NCBI RefSeq assembly: GCF_000203815.1
Contig: NW_004457711.1
Location: 248,001-312,000 of the forward strand
Source of the DNA: Cavenderia fasciculata
Lineage: Eukaryota; Evosea; Eumycetozoa; Acytosteliales; Cavenderiaceae
Reading direction: 5' to 3'
Length of the DNA: 64,000 nt
A program made the translations under genes and the position numbers. The stretch's first letter is position 1. Every line of letters begins with the position of its first letter. Positions 11,765 through 24,781 of this stretch are shown in pieces. The notes below the pieces were generated by a model that worked only from the letters and a program-made list of their open reading frames with translations, did not search any database and was not told where the DNA came from.

Positions 11765-12961
11765 GTTATTAGTATTGTTATTATTATTATTATTAGTTGA
11801 TTCATTTAAAAATAATGGATCATTATTATTATTATTAGTATTATTATTGTTGCCTGGATTATTATTATTAGTTTGTTGATTATTTTGTTGTTGTTGTTGT
11901 TGGTTATTATGAAATACAGAATCAGTGGATGACCAAGATGAAGCTAATGAATCAGTTCCTCCAGTATTATTATTATTGTTGCTATTTGAGTTGTTTGGGT
12001 TGTTGTTGTTTGGGTTATTTACATAATGAAGTTGTTGTTGGAGGTGTTGTTGGTATAAGTTGTTACTGCTGTTGTTATGGTTACCAAGTCCACTACCGGT
12101 ACTAGAGTTATTGGGCAATATGATGCCACTGGAAATATGGTTAAATGCCGTGCTTTGCGTGAGCAGTTTGGCGATTTTGTTGACCTTGCAAAAATGGTCG
12201 TTGAGGATTGTGACCGTGTTCATGTGACCGGCACCACGTGCAATCAGCAGAGCTGTGCGTCCCGTACCATCACGACGATTCACATCTGCTCCATTATTGA
12301 GAAGGAAGCGTACTAGAGAGTCATTACCTTCATGAGCAGCCCACATTAACGGGGTCATTTTTTGTTTGTCCCCGAGGTTAACATCTATACCTGCTCCTGA
12401 TCCAACATTAGTTGTCGCAGGACTTGTATGTCCACTGGTACTTGCACCATTATTGTTGTTACTATTACTATTGATAGATATACTATTGCTACTCATATTG
12501 CTGAATGCCGAGGATGATGCTCCACCTCCTCCATTCATTTCATTTGAGTTGCAGACAAATAGTTCGACGAGTTTGTCGTCACCGGCGCACACGGCAGCGA
12601 TGAGTGGGGTTGTACCGGCATCGCATAGTACGTTGGGAGAAGCACCACGCTTGAGTAGCATGCTGACAGTCTCCTCGTCGTGGTTGTCGACTGCCAGATG
12701 CAGCGGGTACTTACCGCCAGCACCCGCAATATTTGGTGAAGCGCCACGTAGTAACAGTTCTAGAACAATACTACTTTTGGCGATCATAACAGCAATGCAA
12801 AGCAGGGTGTTCCCCGAGCGTGCGTCCTTTGCATTTATATCTATTTTTTTCATACGCTTTAGCTTCTTTTGTACCTTGGCATCTTTGGCTGATTTTGGTT
12901 GGTCCAACGCATTGATAGCGTTGAATGCCTGTCTTGTTATTTTGCTCTCTGATGTTCCCAT
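11429..12961 (-). CDS. Ankyrin-repeat RING-finger E3 ubiquitin ligase
   Basis: Exons 12961-11561 and 11494-11429 join in phase to 488 residues. I start at MGTSESK rather than ten codons upstream. The upstream codons come from a GATAT repeat, and MGTSES is a good N-myristoylation site. Ankyrin-type helices run from about residue 45 to 245: GNTLLCIAVMIAKSSIVLELL, GGKYPLHLAVDNHDEETVSMLLKRGA, GTTPLIAAVCAGDDKLVELF and MTPLMWAAHEGNDSLVRFLLNNGAD (each a separate repeat, quoted in part). A long Asn/Gln-rich linker follows. The C-terminus is a C3HC4 RING: CKVCWERPSDTVLLWCGH, then CYFC and, across the intron, CPIC. Without the second exon the RING would lack its last Cys pair, which supports the splice. 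It probably works at membranes, ubiquitinating partners bound by the ankyrins. Confidence 0.9.
11718..11834. repeat. ATT/TTA triplet repeats coding for poly-Asn
   Basis: Near-pure triplet runs (longest about 11718-11764) lie inside the ankyrin-RING gene and translate as Asn on the minus strand. This is typical of dictyostelid coding microsatellites. Confidence 0.9.
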
Positions 12962-13737
12962 TGATATGATATGATATGATATGATATCCAATCCCGAATC
13001 TATTTCAATTCCTATCGGAGACTATCTATCTATCTATATTTATATATAATAATACAATCACAGTCGTTGTGATACTTTTCTATTCTATTCTATTCTATTC
13101 TGTTTATCTATAATCGGAGAATGTACATATAGTTAGCTACTGATTGTTACATCTATATATATTGTGAAATGTTGATAGTTACTCTTTCTTTCTCCTTGTT
13201 TGTACGTTGTTAAATACAAGTTGCTAGGTAGATTACTCAAACTATAGTTGTCTTGTCTCGTTATAAACCGTTATGGTGAGATCTATTTATAGACAACAAC
13301 GGAGATGATTGAAATGATGTGATTGTTGTAGTATTAGTCTGACTATACAGGTGATGGTGTTGTTATTGTTGTTGAGGTTGCTCCTTTCTTCTTCTTTAAT
13401 AAAAGATAGATAAAGAGAGAGAGAGAGAGAATGGATGACGAATAATATCAACAAATGGAGGTGATTATTAGACACTGTGTCCCAACACACCACCCATCAC
13501 CAAAACTGTGGTTGGTGGAAAATAAAAAAAAAAAAAACAAAAGGACAAACAAACAAACAACTATTTACAGCTGTTATTCCATCCTTGTTTGTAATAAGTG
13601 GGTTCTAATCTACTAAAGCTATATACTGGATTAAAAGGGGATTTATATTTATATTTACAAATATTTGTATACAGTATATTATATAGGATTATATATTATA
13701 TAGTATTATATATTGTTGTTCTCAATGATTATTATTA
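12962..13737. other. Promoter of the ankyrin-RING gene and 3' flank of the hydrolase
   Basis: It contains (GATAT) repeats just 5' of the ankyrin-RING start (12961-12990), TATTC repeats at about 13078-13102, an AG run near 13411-13430 and A runs near 13527-13540. No gene is seen. Confidence 0.5.
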
Positions 13738-15113
13738 TTATTTAAGACCCAATGAAATACAATTGTCTATTGATTTTATAATATCATAAAAGGTAGGACC
13801 AATAGGTACGAAATGACTAGAGTTGGTGGTGAGGTGTAATGAATTGGAAGAGTAGTTTGATAGTAGGGTTTGACGATACATCCAATCTTCATCTTGATTC
13901 TCCAGTGCTGTTAAAACGACTAATGGAATATCACCTAAAAGTGTCTTGCCTTTGGCGAGTGAGTCAATACGTGATTTTAAGAGACCTAGTGAATCCATAA
14001 TCACTTGTAATTCAAAAACTGTCGACTGTAGGAAATCACTTCCAAAATAAACCATATTGTTTGATATCTTTAATTGTCCATCCAAATTAATACTCTCTGA
14101 AAGGTATCCACTCGGAAGAGGATACCCATCATAAAATTTAGTTAATCCTGTTACTTTAATCATATCTAATATTTTAAATGACTAAAAAGTAAAAAATAGA
14201 TAAATAAATAAATAAATGATTCAATTATTATTAATATTTAAATTCAAAGTAATTGTATACTTTATACTTTATACTTTATACTTTATACATACATAGACAC
14301 CTTGAACTATATTTTGAATAAGTGTATCATTTAAATCTAATACATCCATAGAGTCAACGAGAACCACTCCATCTAGAATACCGGGGTTGGTAGCAGCCAA
14401 TTCTTGTGCCAATACACCACCATATGACCAACCGACATAGATGATTCCATCATCGATACCTATCGATCCCAAATATTGTTGTAAATCATTGACCATTTCA
14501 TCGGATCTAACAGATTCTCCTTTGAAATCACTCCATCCATAACCATAACGATCATATACACAATATTGTTTAATCAATTTACCATTTTCATTATTTGATA
14601 GATAATTTGGCATATAGTTTAATACATTACCCCAAATTGTAGAGTAGAATGGTGTTCCTATAAATTATTTATATTAGTCTTGGTTTGTGTCTGATTGATT
14701 TTGATTTAGTTTAATCAATCTATCATACCTGCTTCAAATAAGACTGTTTTAGGTGATGATGTATCATCATTGTCATTATTATTATTAGTGTTATTAATAT
14801 AGGAAGGATTATTAAAACATCTAATATGAAGATGTTTGTTGTTGTATAAAGGAAAGTAACTAGTTTGTTGGATATTGGGAGTGATATGAGAGAAAGCTAG
14901 ATCAGGGTACATCATAAATCTAGATTCTAAAAAGATGGTAGATATGATATTGAAAGTGACAGATATAGACAAGATGTACAATGGCAGTTTGCACAATGTA
15001 CTATATCGTTGTCTAGTAAGCACTCGACACAATATGATGATCAGCGCATACAAGAATATCGATTCAAACAAGAATACAAATGATTCAAGTAATATATTTT
15101 TATGTGATACCAT
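13738..15113 (-). CDS. Alpha/beta hydrolase-fold protein, membrane-anchored
   Basis: Three exons, 15113-14729, 14657-14293 and 14181-13738, join in phase to 397 residues. The nucleophile elbow is GWSYGG in exon 2, after CVYDRYGYGWSD, the strand and loop usual in this superfamily. The downstream acid is probably the Asp in DIPLVVLTALENQDED, and the catalytic His is in NSSHFVP near the C-terminus. Two hydrophobic helices at the N-terminus (residues about 8-28 and about 40-62) suggest an ER or plasma-membrane anchor with the catalytic domain on the luminal or outer side. Substrate is unknown. The family includes lipases, epoxide hydrolases and thioesterases. The second intron (14182-14292) contains a TATACTT tandem repeat at about 14256-14288. 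Confidence 0.9.
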
Positions 15114-15436
15114 TATTGATTGAGACTAGTCTATAGACTATAGTTATTATTCTCTAATTCCTAATTCCTAATTCCTATACATATATATAATGAATAGAGT
15201 GAACAATATAAAAGTGTATTAAAAAAACAAAGATGAAGTTGTGTGTGTCTACGTTGCAGAGCTGATCGCTTTTTTTTGTTTCAGTCTAGTAAATTCGATG
15301 AATAATTCGATGTTCTTCTCTATTCTCTGGTGATCTATGGATATGGCTAATAAGATAATAAGATGATATAAATAGCTTTGGTGATCAATGATCAATTCTT
15401 ATTCTATCAAGAGATAGATATAATATAATATAAATA
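15114..15436. other. Divergent promoter region
   Basis: A 323-base head-to-head spacer. It contains a short AATTCCT tandem repeat at about 15155-15177 and an (ATA)-rich stretch before the plus-strand start. No gene is seen. Confidence 0.5.
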
Positions 15437-15748
15437 ATGTCAAAACAACCAAAACAACAAAGACAAATTGGATCAACAGTTCCACAAACAGACGCAAAGA
15501 AAGAATATAACGATACGATTAAAGAATGTAAAAGAATTCAAGAACAAGATTTAAAATCACTCGATTGTATATTGGTAGATATAGTAGAGATCAATAGACT
15601 GGGACGAGAAACCCTTGAAAAGATGGCACAACAAAACCACCAATTACACAGAGTATCCACTAAAATAGAACAAGCAGAAGATAATGTAGACAAAGCCGAT
15701 AAATTAATTACCAGGCTATCTAGAAGATTAAGATCAATACTAAAATAA
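15437..15748 (+). CDS. Small SNARE-motif protein (SNAP-25-like Q-SNARE)
   Basis: A single exon of 103 residues. After a polar N-terminus, residues about 38-100 form one heptad-repeat SNARE helix. LDCILVDIVEINRLGRETL leads to a central Q in MAQQNHQLHRV, then KIEQAEDNVDKADKLITRL. This order matches SNAP-25-type helices (EIDxQNxQIDRI...KADxNxxRIxxAN). The protein ends directly after the motif with no transmembrane segment. It has two Cys residues (in KECKR and LDCIL) that could be lipid-modified. A soluble one-helix Q-SNARE would have to combine with partners supplying the other three helices in vesicle fusion. Assignment to Qb or Qc is uncertain. Confidence 0.75.
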   Translation: MSKQPKQQRQIGSTVPQTDAKKEYNDTIKECKRIQEQDLKSLDCILVDIVEINRLGRETLEKMAQQNHQLHRVSTKIEQAEDNVDKADKLITRLSRRLRSILK

Positions 15749-16095
15749 TTATATTATCATCTATCATTTAATAAACCACCTCTACCAAACTTATTTATTT
15801 ATTATATAATTGAATTGAATTGATATCAATCACATAATATATACGTGTGTATATAGATAGATTAGGATTAGATTCAAGTCGAATATTCCAATGAAGAGTC
15901 CAAGAAGATCCCGAAAAACGAGCAAGATTTTCAAATCCCTCCCTGTTTAAAAGTTTAATTAATCTTTTTTGGGAAAGAGCATCTTTCATTTTCATTGTTA
16001 TTATTATTATTATCATTATTTTGTGTTTAGAAAAGAAAGGTAGATCGATAAGATATCAATATAAGATATAGATAATATTATAATCAAAGAGAGGA
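15749..16095. other. Intergenic spacer
   Basis: A 347-base AT-rich spacer with a GTTATTATTATTATTATCATTATT run near 15996-16019. No coding or RNA signal is seen. Confidence 0.5.
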
Positions 16096-17183
16096 ATGAC
16101 GAGTAGAATCGATAAAGCAAAGTCTGCATTCCTTAAAAATGATGCAGAGGAATCTAAATTAGTACATGATACTGAAGATAGAAAAGAACCACATAAAGAG
16201 TAGTATTCAACATGTTAACTCATAAAGATATACAGTAGCAACAACTAACTTGACATCTATCTATCTATTATTGATTTGGTTATAGAGAGGCAGGTGAATT
16301 CATTAAAAGTATAGTGTTTGGTGGATTAGATGGTATCATTACAACTTTTGCTATTGTAGCTGGTATGTTTGTAGTAGTAGTACAAAAGAAATGAATACTC
16401 AATATATATATAGTGTACGATGATGTATTAATGTATTATTGTATTATTGTTATTGATATGTATTTAGCTGCTGCAGGTGCAGGATTAACAAGAGGTGTAG
16501 TATTAATCTTGGGATTTGCAAATTTACTTGGCGATGCTCTTGGTATGGCATTTGGTGACTATGTTAGTGAAAAGGCTGAAGAAGATCAATTAAAGAAACA
16601 TACACTTGAATTGGAAGAGTATGCTACCAATAGATTGATAGATAGATAGATAGATATTCATGTGATATATATATTGATACTTTTGTTTGTTTGTTTCTAT
16701 TGTTTTAGAAAATTACAAAATAATCCAGATCAAGAGAAACAAAATTTAATAGAAATATATATGAAGAAGGGATACGATGAACAACAGGCATCTAGAATTG
16801 CCGAGTTATTATTCCCATACAAGACAACGGTCACTTCGATTATGATGATGGAGGAACACGGTGACACCTATGAAGAAGGTGATAGTGGTGCCATGAAGAG
16901 TGCATTGGTTACATTTGGATCGTTTATGGTTTGTGGAGGTATTCCACTTTTAGCCTTTTTATGTGCTGGTGGATTCTCAAAGACCGCCGGATTCGATCTT
17001 ATATTCATTATTGCCATTATATTGTTTTCCATTGTACTATTCGTACTTGGGTGTTTCAAAGGTTATATATCCAACAAAAATATACCTGTTTCTGGACTAC
17101 TCATGTTGATCAATGGTGCTGTCACAACTCTCGCTGCTTTCTTTATTGGTTATGCTATCGAATTAAAGGTTGAAGGTCATTAA
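16096..17183 (+). CDS. Vacuolar iron transporter family (VIT1/CCC1)
   Basis: Four exons, 16096-16199, 16286-16362, 16468-16618 and 16709-17183, give 268 residues in a consistent frame. VIT1/CCC1 proteins move Fe2+ or Mn2+ out of the cytosol into vacuoles by proton exchange. The signatures are EAGEFIKSIVFGGLDGIITTFAIV in helix 1 (FGGLDG matches FGANDG), GFANLLGDALGMAFGDYVS in helix 2, and the cytosolic metal-binding domain with EKQNLIEIYMKKGY and MMMEEHG, rich in Glu and Met. Three more helices follow. The donors GTAGTA (16200) and GTATGC (16619) are chosen because later in-frame stops exclude reading on. They remove short GATA-repeat tracts. Confidence 0.9.
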
Positions 17184-17229
17184 ATCAACAAACTTATTAA
17201 TAATTTTAACAACAACCAATAATAATAAT

Positions 17230-17260
<31 letters not shown>

Positions 17261-17618
17261 TCATTGTAGTATTACTACAAATTTAATTTAACTTCCACTT
17301 TCTTATATCCATTTTTGTAATTACTTCTCCCCAACACCATATGCATCGCATATTTTCGATCACCAATATACATGTATGTATGTATGTATGTCCAATCAAT
17401 TCAATTGATTGATTAAACACATACAAAACAACAATAAATTATAAACTATACAATTATAGACATTTTAAAATATTCAAGATCGATCTTGGTTGGTCGACAG
17501 GGAAGTGCTTGGTTTCGAAAAAAAAGCGCGCCAACTTTAATTGCATAAATGTTTGGACTTGCAAAAGAGCAAGATACAGTACACATATAGGATAGATAGA
17601 TAGGATAGATAGAAGGAG
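17184..17618. other. Intergenic spacer with CAA repeat
   Basis: It holds a (CAA)n run at about 17233-17257 and (ATGT)n near 17372-17390 in untranslated sequence, then (GATA)n just before the separase start. No gene is seen. Confidence 0.5.
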
Positions 17619-20600
17619 ATGGATACACTAGATAAGGTCGTTCGTGTGTTGGATGACGCAGACACTTTTAAAAAGATCATTACAGCAGCAAAGTCATGCG
17701 ACAAAGCTTATACAATCATCACGAATCAACTACAGACTGCTGTCATTAACAAGTTGATCACATCTGAAAAGTATGAATGAATGAGTAAATGTAGAAGTAT
17801 AAGAGTTCAAGATACTAATAAGATTGATTTGATTGATTTGATTTATATATGATAGGAATGCAAAATTATTGATAGAGGTATCAGAGCATTTACAAAAGGG
17901 TGTTGAACAGTTATTTGGTAATACCAAGACATTGGTTGGATTTGAGGAAGGTGCTGAGACGGCAATGCGATGTAACTTGTTTGTATTGGATGCTTTGCAA
18001 TCGTGGAGTGCTACACGACCCAATCCACATAGTTACAAGAGATGGTTACGATGCATTTCATTGCTAGGTGACGCAAAGAGAATTGCCATGGCAGTACAAG
18101 TAGCCGACAAGTTGTACGCGATACTCAAACAAAACGAGACAGACTTTCCCTTGGAAAAAGATCCATCATACTATCAAAAATTAATGGTTCATTGCATGTT
18201 TATCAAAATGCAATTGTCAGAGGAAAGACTAGTAACAATGGATGCTCAAGAAATCGATCATCTCCGCTTGGAATGGAGTCAACTCAATGTAGATATTGTC
18301 AAAGAACGTTGTTTCTTTAATGAATCTTTATTTCCAAAATATTTTAATCGTTTATTATCTTTGGATTGTATGTATAAATATATATTATATATATTATTTA
18401 TTTATTTATTAATTAATTGAATTGTTTCTCATTTTAGTTTTAGGAAAAGAAGAAGATGTATACATATCATATATTCATTTTGTAATGGTATTGTTAATCA
18501 ATTCAAAACAACCTTTATTATTTTTTTCTAGGGCATTTTATATATTTAAAAAACATTATAAATTTTGTATGTTATCTTTATCTTTGTAATTAATTATATT
18601 ATTTACTAATAGTTTGTTTATTTATTAATGATTTATCAAGTCACAAATACACCAAATGTATTAAATAGATTTATGGATTTATTATTTGATTTAACAAAGA
18701 ATGATATTTTACCATTACTTTCTAAAATAGCATTGCCAAATGACATTGTAAATATTGTTTGGCTATCGATTCACACTAGTTTTTATGTACAACAATCGCA
18801 ACCACAACAACAAGATATTCAAAAAAAGGCATTGGAATTATTAAGCGTGATGGATATGGTTGTAAACTCAACCATTAAATCAACTCTACCAAATCAAAAA
18901 GAGAAATATCAATTGGATATACTATTGATTAGATTATCATCACTATCAAATAGATTTAAAATATTATCAAAAATTAATTCTGATAGTAAAAAGAATGGTA
19001 TGATATGTTTAGTATATTGATATTGAAAATAGAATAATAATTAATATATTATTTTTTATAAATAGTATTGGAAAAAGAATTAAATCAATTATTACCAATG
19101 ATTAATCAAGTATTGGAAGATTGTAACAAAGGGGAATATGCATTTCAATTTGATGAAAATGATAAATCGATTGGACAATCTCCACAAGTACGTGACGAAA
19201 TATTTAAATTGCCAAAGATCATTGTAGAAAATATATATCTTGGCGTACAATCACTATTATTACAACAACAACAGAGAGACAAATGGTTGGCAAATGATTT
19301 AATTATCAATCTTGTTAGATTATCATTTGTAACTCCTTTTATTATGAATCAATGGTTAAGTAATATTGATCAAAAATATTCTGTATGTTCAAAATCATAA
19401 AATAATAATAATAATAATAATGATACTAATCGATTGATTATATTTATAGAAACATTTGGATAAATTTATATTGGTTAATTTGGGTATATTAATTGATTAT
19501 TCAAGTAATGATTTACAATTTAGTCAATTTGAAGAAATGTTGAATGAAACTATTACAAGATACTATAATGAACTGCAACAAGAAGATGAAACACAACCTA
19601 AAAGAGATCAATCAATTATTACAGAGTTGGTTAGATTACTACGTTTAATATGTACTAGGTATCGTAATGATAGTGATGATAGAAAGGCAATGGAGTATTT
19701 TGAAATGTCATATCTCTTGCTCAAATCATCACCCGTTCAAAATATCGAGTCTGCACACAGACTATTACAACAGGCATACCATTTACTTAAACTCAACACC
19801 AAACACCAAGAGTATGACCAAGCCATTAAATATGTGTCTGACTGTTTCTCTTGGTTTAATATTTGTACAGACGGTTGGTTTGATGGACAATTGGACCAAC
19901 CTTTTCAATCAATGGATTCATCATCAGACACCAAACCAATCACATTACAAGGAATATTAAAATCATTCTCTAGATTACAAATGTCAATACTTGGTCAATT
20001 AATTCAAGATCAAGAAGAATCAGAGGAAACAGAAGGACAAGAAGATATGGAAGACGTGGAAGAAGAGGAAGAAGAATTAAATATAGATGAAATTATAAAT
20101 CATGATAGATTGATTTTCATTAGTCAGTTGGTTGGTAATGAATGTTCACATAGTCTATGTGCAGCAATCTATGATTATATCATTACTAGTTATAATGCAT
20201 ATATTATTAAAAGAGATCCTGCTATTCCAACCGACCTCATTCGCTCACTCCAGATGGCGACCATCGACAGAGTGATAGAGGATGTCGAGGATCGATCAGT
20301 CATTCTCAAATCAAGATATCAAGTGGAAAAGGTCAAACTCATGCGATTAGATCAATCCCAAGACTCGGCTATCATCGATCAACTATTTCATGCTATTGTC
20401 GATCAATTGGAAGGGTGCAGAGAAGAGACAGATAGTCACGATGATGGACAGAATATGATCAGCCCATTGACATTGGCCATTGATAATGAATTGGCAAAAA
20501 TATCATTTTGGAAAGCAATTACATATATTGAAACGAATCAAAACCATTTTGATCCCGAGTTAATGGAGCATGGAAGAAAACAGTTGGGTGATATGTCACA

Positions 20601-23600
20601 ACAAATTGATGTAGATGATGGTGGTACCGATCAAGAGGACAGTGTCTTTCCAAAAGATATGAATGGGGGATCGAGTGATATAGCAAAACACATTGAAAAG
20701 GAAAGAACACATCGATATCGACCTCCAGTTGGCACACCAAAAGATTATGTTGGAACAAAGTTGAGAGCATCATTGGAAATATGGTGTAGAATATCAAATC
20801 AACTAACCGAACCAAAAGTTGATGAATCAGATATAACTGAAACCATTAAACTCAACAATAGAGCCATCCTCTGTCCTTTATCAACACTTTCCATTTTAAT
20901 GACGATTGCCGATTTATATCAATTCGAAGGTGACTATATTAGTTCAATCATGGCATTAAAAATACGTATCAATATTATTAAACATATTTATCAATCAAAT
21001 TCAACTCAATATATTATTGGTAAGAAAAAATATAGAAATAGAAAAGATTGATTATTTCGATTGATTTACTAATTAAATATTTATGTTTTATTTTTTTAGA
21101 ATTATTAAAAAGTTATAATTATTTAATATCAATTTATATATTGATGGAGAAATTTTCACAATCTAAATATTATTTCGAATTAAATAACAAGTTGTTTGAA
21201 CAATTAAAGACTGGAGTGGTGGCAACCAAACCAAATGAAAGAGTGTCTTTGGAAATATCATCACTACAACTTTTAAATAATATTCAACAACTTGAATACC
21301 AATTCCATAAGATGACAAGTGTTACCACCACTACAGATGAAACAAACAAAAAAATGTATAATCAAATTATTGAATTGTACGAATCATGCAAGGAACGAAT
21401 ACACAACCGTGACAAGACAATTGATTATCCTAGCTACATTAAAATATGCAAGTTGGTGTCACTAGTGTATTTAGAGTGCGCCAATTCCAATCTGGCACTC
21501 AAAGTGTCAAATGAAATGTTGGATTTCCTTCAATCCCTCATTCCATCAGAATCAAATATATCATTGAAAAAGAAAAAGAACAATAGTAGTAGTAGTTCAA
21601 TGGTGGATAATTCAGACAACATGTCTATCGATTCTGAAGCTACCTCTTCTACTACTCAATCGGATGAATGGAATGGTAGTGGTGGTAATAGTAATGGTCA
21701 ATTAGCATCATATCAATCAAGCTTATCAAAATGGTCGTGTCTAACCATTTGCCTAAACGCAATATTACATTTGGCAAGTGTGTATGAATTAAGAGGATGT
21801 CCGAGAGAAGCTCATTATTATTATGAAAGAGGTCTTTTGATTGGCAATATTTACGGGTCGCTTAAAGTGACGTGTGAATTTTTGGTGGAACTTGGCGAGT
21901 TGTGTTTTAACCGTCACAACTATGTTGACAGCAAGATTAACTTGGAAGTGGCGATTTCTCTAGTTGCGAGGTTCGCACCAAATGAATCTAGATTGATCAA
22001 GATTAATCTACTCGCGAAAATGTTGTTGGGTGATTTGTACAGACGTCAAAATATCATCACTCAATCCACCAAGCTATACAACCAGTGTATATCAATGCTC
22101 GATCAAATGAACAACAGTAGTCTATTAGAACAATTTAAAAATAGTCTTACCTTTGGTAACGACTCTACACCAAAAGAAAAAAGATTATTAAAATTGACTA
22201 AATCTAAATCGACTGTCAACATCAACAACAAGACAACAACAACAACAACAAATTCAAAGACAAAGATCATTCAAGGAGAAGAAAAGATTGGTAGTAGTTT
22301 AGAATCAATATTAGATTTAATTATTCAAGAATCTAATAATGGTAATAACAAAAAGAATGATATTGGTGAAATTGAAAATATATTAAAATCAATAAGAGCT
22401 AGAATACAATGTAAATTGGCAAAGATATTGATGATACGTGAAAATTATAAACAAGCAGTCAAGGAATTGGAAGCTATTATCAAAGACAACAAAGAGACGG
22501 TTGGAACGATCACTCTATCCATTTTAGAGTTACATCTTGGTCGTGCCTATTATCTAATGGCCAAGGAGAGTGAAAGAGATATGGTATGGGCTCATTACTT
22601 GGATCCATCAACTGTCACCATCGATCCAAACATTCTCAAAGCAAGACAAATGTTTTTACATAGTTTTTCAAGAGTTGGGATTTATAATATTATCAAAATA
22701 TCAAATCTACTATGTCGTTATATAGCTTTTACAACTGGTACAATCCTACCTTTTGTAACTGTTCATTTTCTTAGTATGTATAAATTATTATATTTAATTT
22801 TGAATCATTTATTAATTAAACTAATTATAATTTTAATTTAGATTTATCAATGGGAATTAGATTTAAACATGATATGGAATCGATTGTAACATATCAACAA
22901 TCTATCAATATTCAAAAGAGTTTTAAAAAGAACAAACAACAACCAGCATCAGTACTGGTGGATATAAAGAAAACTATGTTTTCATGGAACTGTGGAGTTG
23001 AAATACCTAGTCAATTGGAAGACAAAAAGTTTAACAAGCAGTTGACCGAGTTGTACAGTGGTGATCTCCCCACCGAATGGTCAATTTCAAATATTATCAT
23101 TGGAATTGATCGAAAATCAATTGTACTCACTCGACTTTTTGGTAATCAACCTCCAACCATCATTAAAATTCAAATGCCAGTTTATCAAGTTGAATTGGAA
23201 CAAAATGATAATAATGAAAGTGAAGAAGAGGAAGAGGAACAAGATGAAAGTGATGAAGAGGAAGATGAAAAAGAAGAAGAAGGTGACCCAGAAATTATAT
23301 TACCATTTATTGATAAATTAAGAAATGATATCAAGACATTGACAATTGAAAATTTGGCAAATAATCATGATATGGTAACAGGTACTAAAGCAGCGATGGA
23401 CCAAAAGACTAAAAAAGATTCAACTATTCAAAAATGGTTCCAAAAAAGAAAGAATTTAGAATCAGAGGTTGACAGATTAATCAATTCATTGGATGAAATA
23501 CTCGGACCTTGGAAGAGCATGTTGGTTGGTAACTTGTGCGACACAGATGCATTGGAAAAGTTGGAAAAGAATATTCCTCTTTTGGCAAAGGATATTAAGG

Positions 23601-24691
23601 GGGAGACTGAGACTGATGCATCGGAGGAGGATGATCAAGTTGACAGTAAACGAATCGACCTCGGACTACTCAAACAAGTGTTTGTCGAAATGCCCTACAT
23701 GAACGATGAGAATTTGTATCAGTCGATTATAGATCTCGTCGGGTTTGACCGAATCGATGGATTGTACCCATCGGACGAATCCTATTTGGAAACGATTAAA
23801 GAGAAGCACCCACAATACTCTCAACTCAAAAAGATCAAGACTCTATTCATCAAACATTTTACAGATGTTTTTTCAACATCCACAGCGTCCAAGACCAAAT
23901 TACCAATTGCCAAACGATTAGAGGAAAGTTTAGAACGTGTACGTGACGAGCCGAGAATTCCATCCATCCTCATCATGGACAAGAATCTTCAATTGTTCCC
24001 CGTTGAAGCTATGGAACCTCTGCGATCACAATCAGTGTATCGTCTACCATCATTTTCATTCCATCAATGGATAACACACAGAAATCGCGAGGAAACCAAT
24101 GAAAACTATACAATGGTCGATCCCAAGAAACTATCGTATATCCTCAATCCAAAGGGTGACTTGGCATCAACTGAAACCAACTTTTCAAAGCTTTTTGATA
24201 CCAATCAATTGTCCAAGACGTGGAAGGGTATTAAAGGACGTGCTCCAACCAGCTCAGAATATCGAGATGCACTCGAACAGAACCAACTTTTCCTCTACAT
24301 GGGACATGGGTCGGGCGAACAATACTGCTCTGGCAAGGATATCCAAAAGTTGTCCAAGTGTGCCGTCTCGATGTTGTTTGGGTGTCGTAGTGGCAATCTC
24401 GAGGAACAAGGTGAATACGAACCCACAGGTGTCATCCTCGACATGTTGTTGGCAGGTAGTCAAGCAATCGTTGGTCATCTATGGGATATTCCATCGATGG
24501 ATTCCGATCGTCTAGCACAATCATTTATCGAAAAATGGTTCATCGAACTCAAACAAAATGTTGAAGGTTCCGAAACCGTAGACATTGGTGAAGCAATCTC
24601 ACATGCCAGAAAATCATGTCAATGGAAATTATTAGTTGGTTCAAGTTGTATTTGTTATGGTCTACCTACTTATCTATCACCTTTTAAATAA
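17619..24691 (+). CDS. espl1: Separase (peptidase C50), sister-chromatid cohesion protease
   Basis: Eight exons, 17619-17770, 17856-18367, 18438-18566, 18641-18997, 19066-19382, 19450-21019, 21100-22773 and 22842-24691, join in one frame to 2186 residues, the usual size for separases. Separase cleaves the cohesin kleisin at anaphase onset. The C-terminal caspase-like domain shows YMGHGSGEQY (catalytic H2059), AVSMLFGCRSG (catalytic C2085), LQLFPVEAMEPL before them, and LAGSQAIVGHLWDIPSMDSDR after. The rest is a long alpha-helical superhelix with low-complexity acidic loops (exon 6 EETEGQEDMEDVEEEEEEL; exon 8 SEEEEEEQDESDEEED). These loops sit where securin binding and auto-cleavage linkers occur in other species. 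The exon 3/4 join uses the acceptor at 18640, because the nearer AG breaks the frame. Confidence 0.93.
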
Positions 24692-24781
24692 TAAATACTA
24701 AATAAATATAATATATTTAATATATTTAATATTGTGTACATACAAATATTATTTGTTTGTTTATAGTTTAAAGTTTAGGTT

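Noticed and set aside
12366-12974. 202-codon plus-strand frame with poly-Leu
   Set aside because: Antisense to the ankyrin repeats; Leu runs mirror Asn codons.
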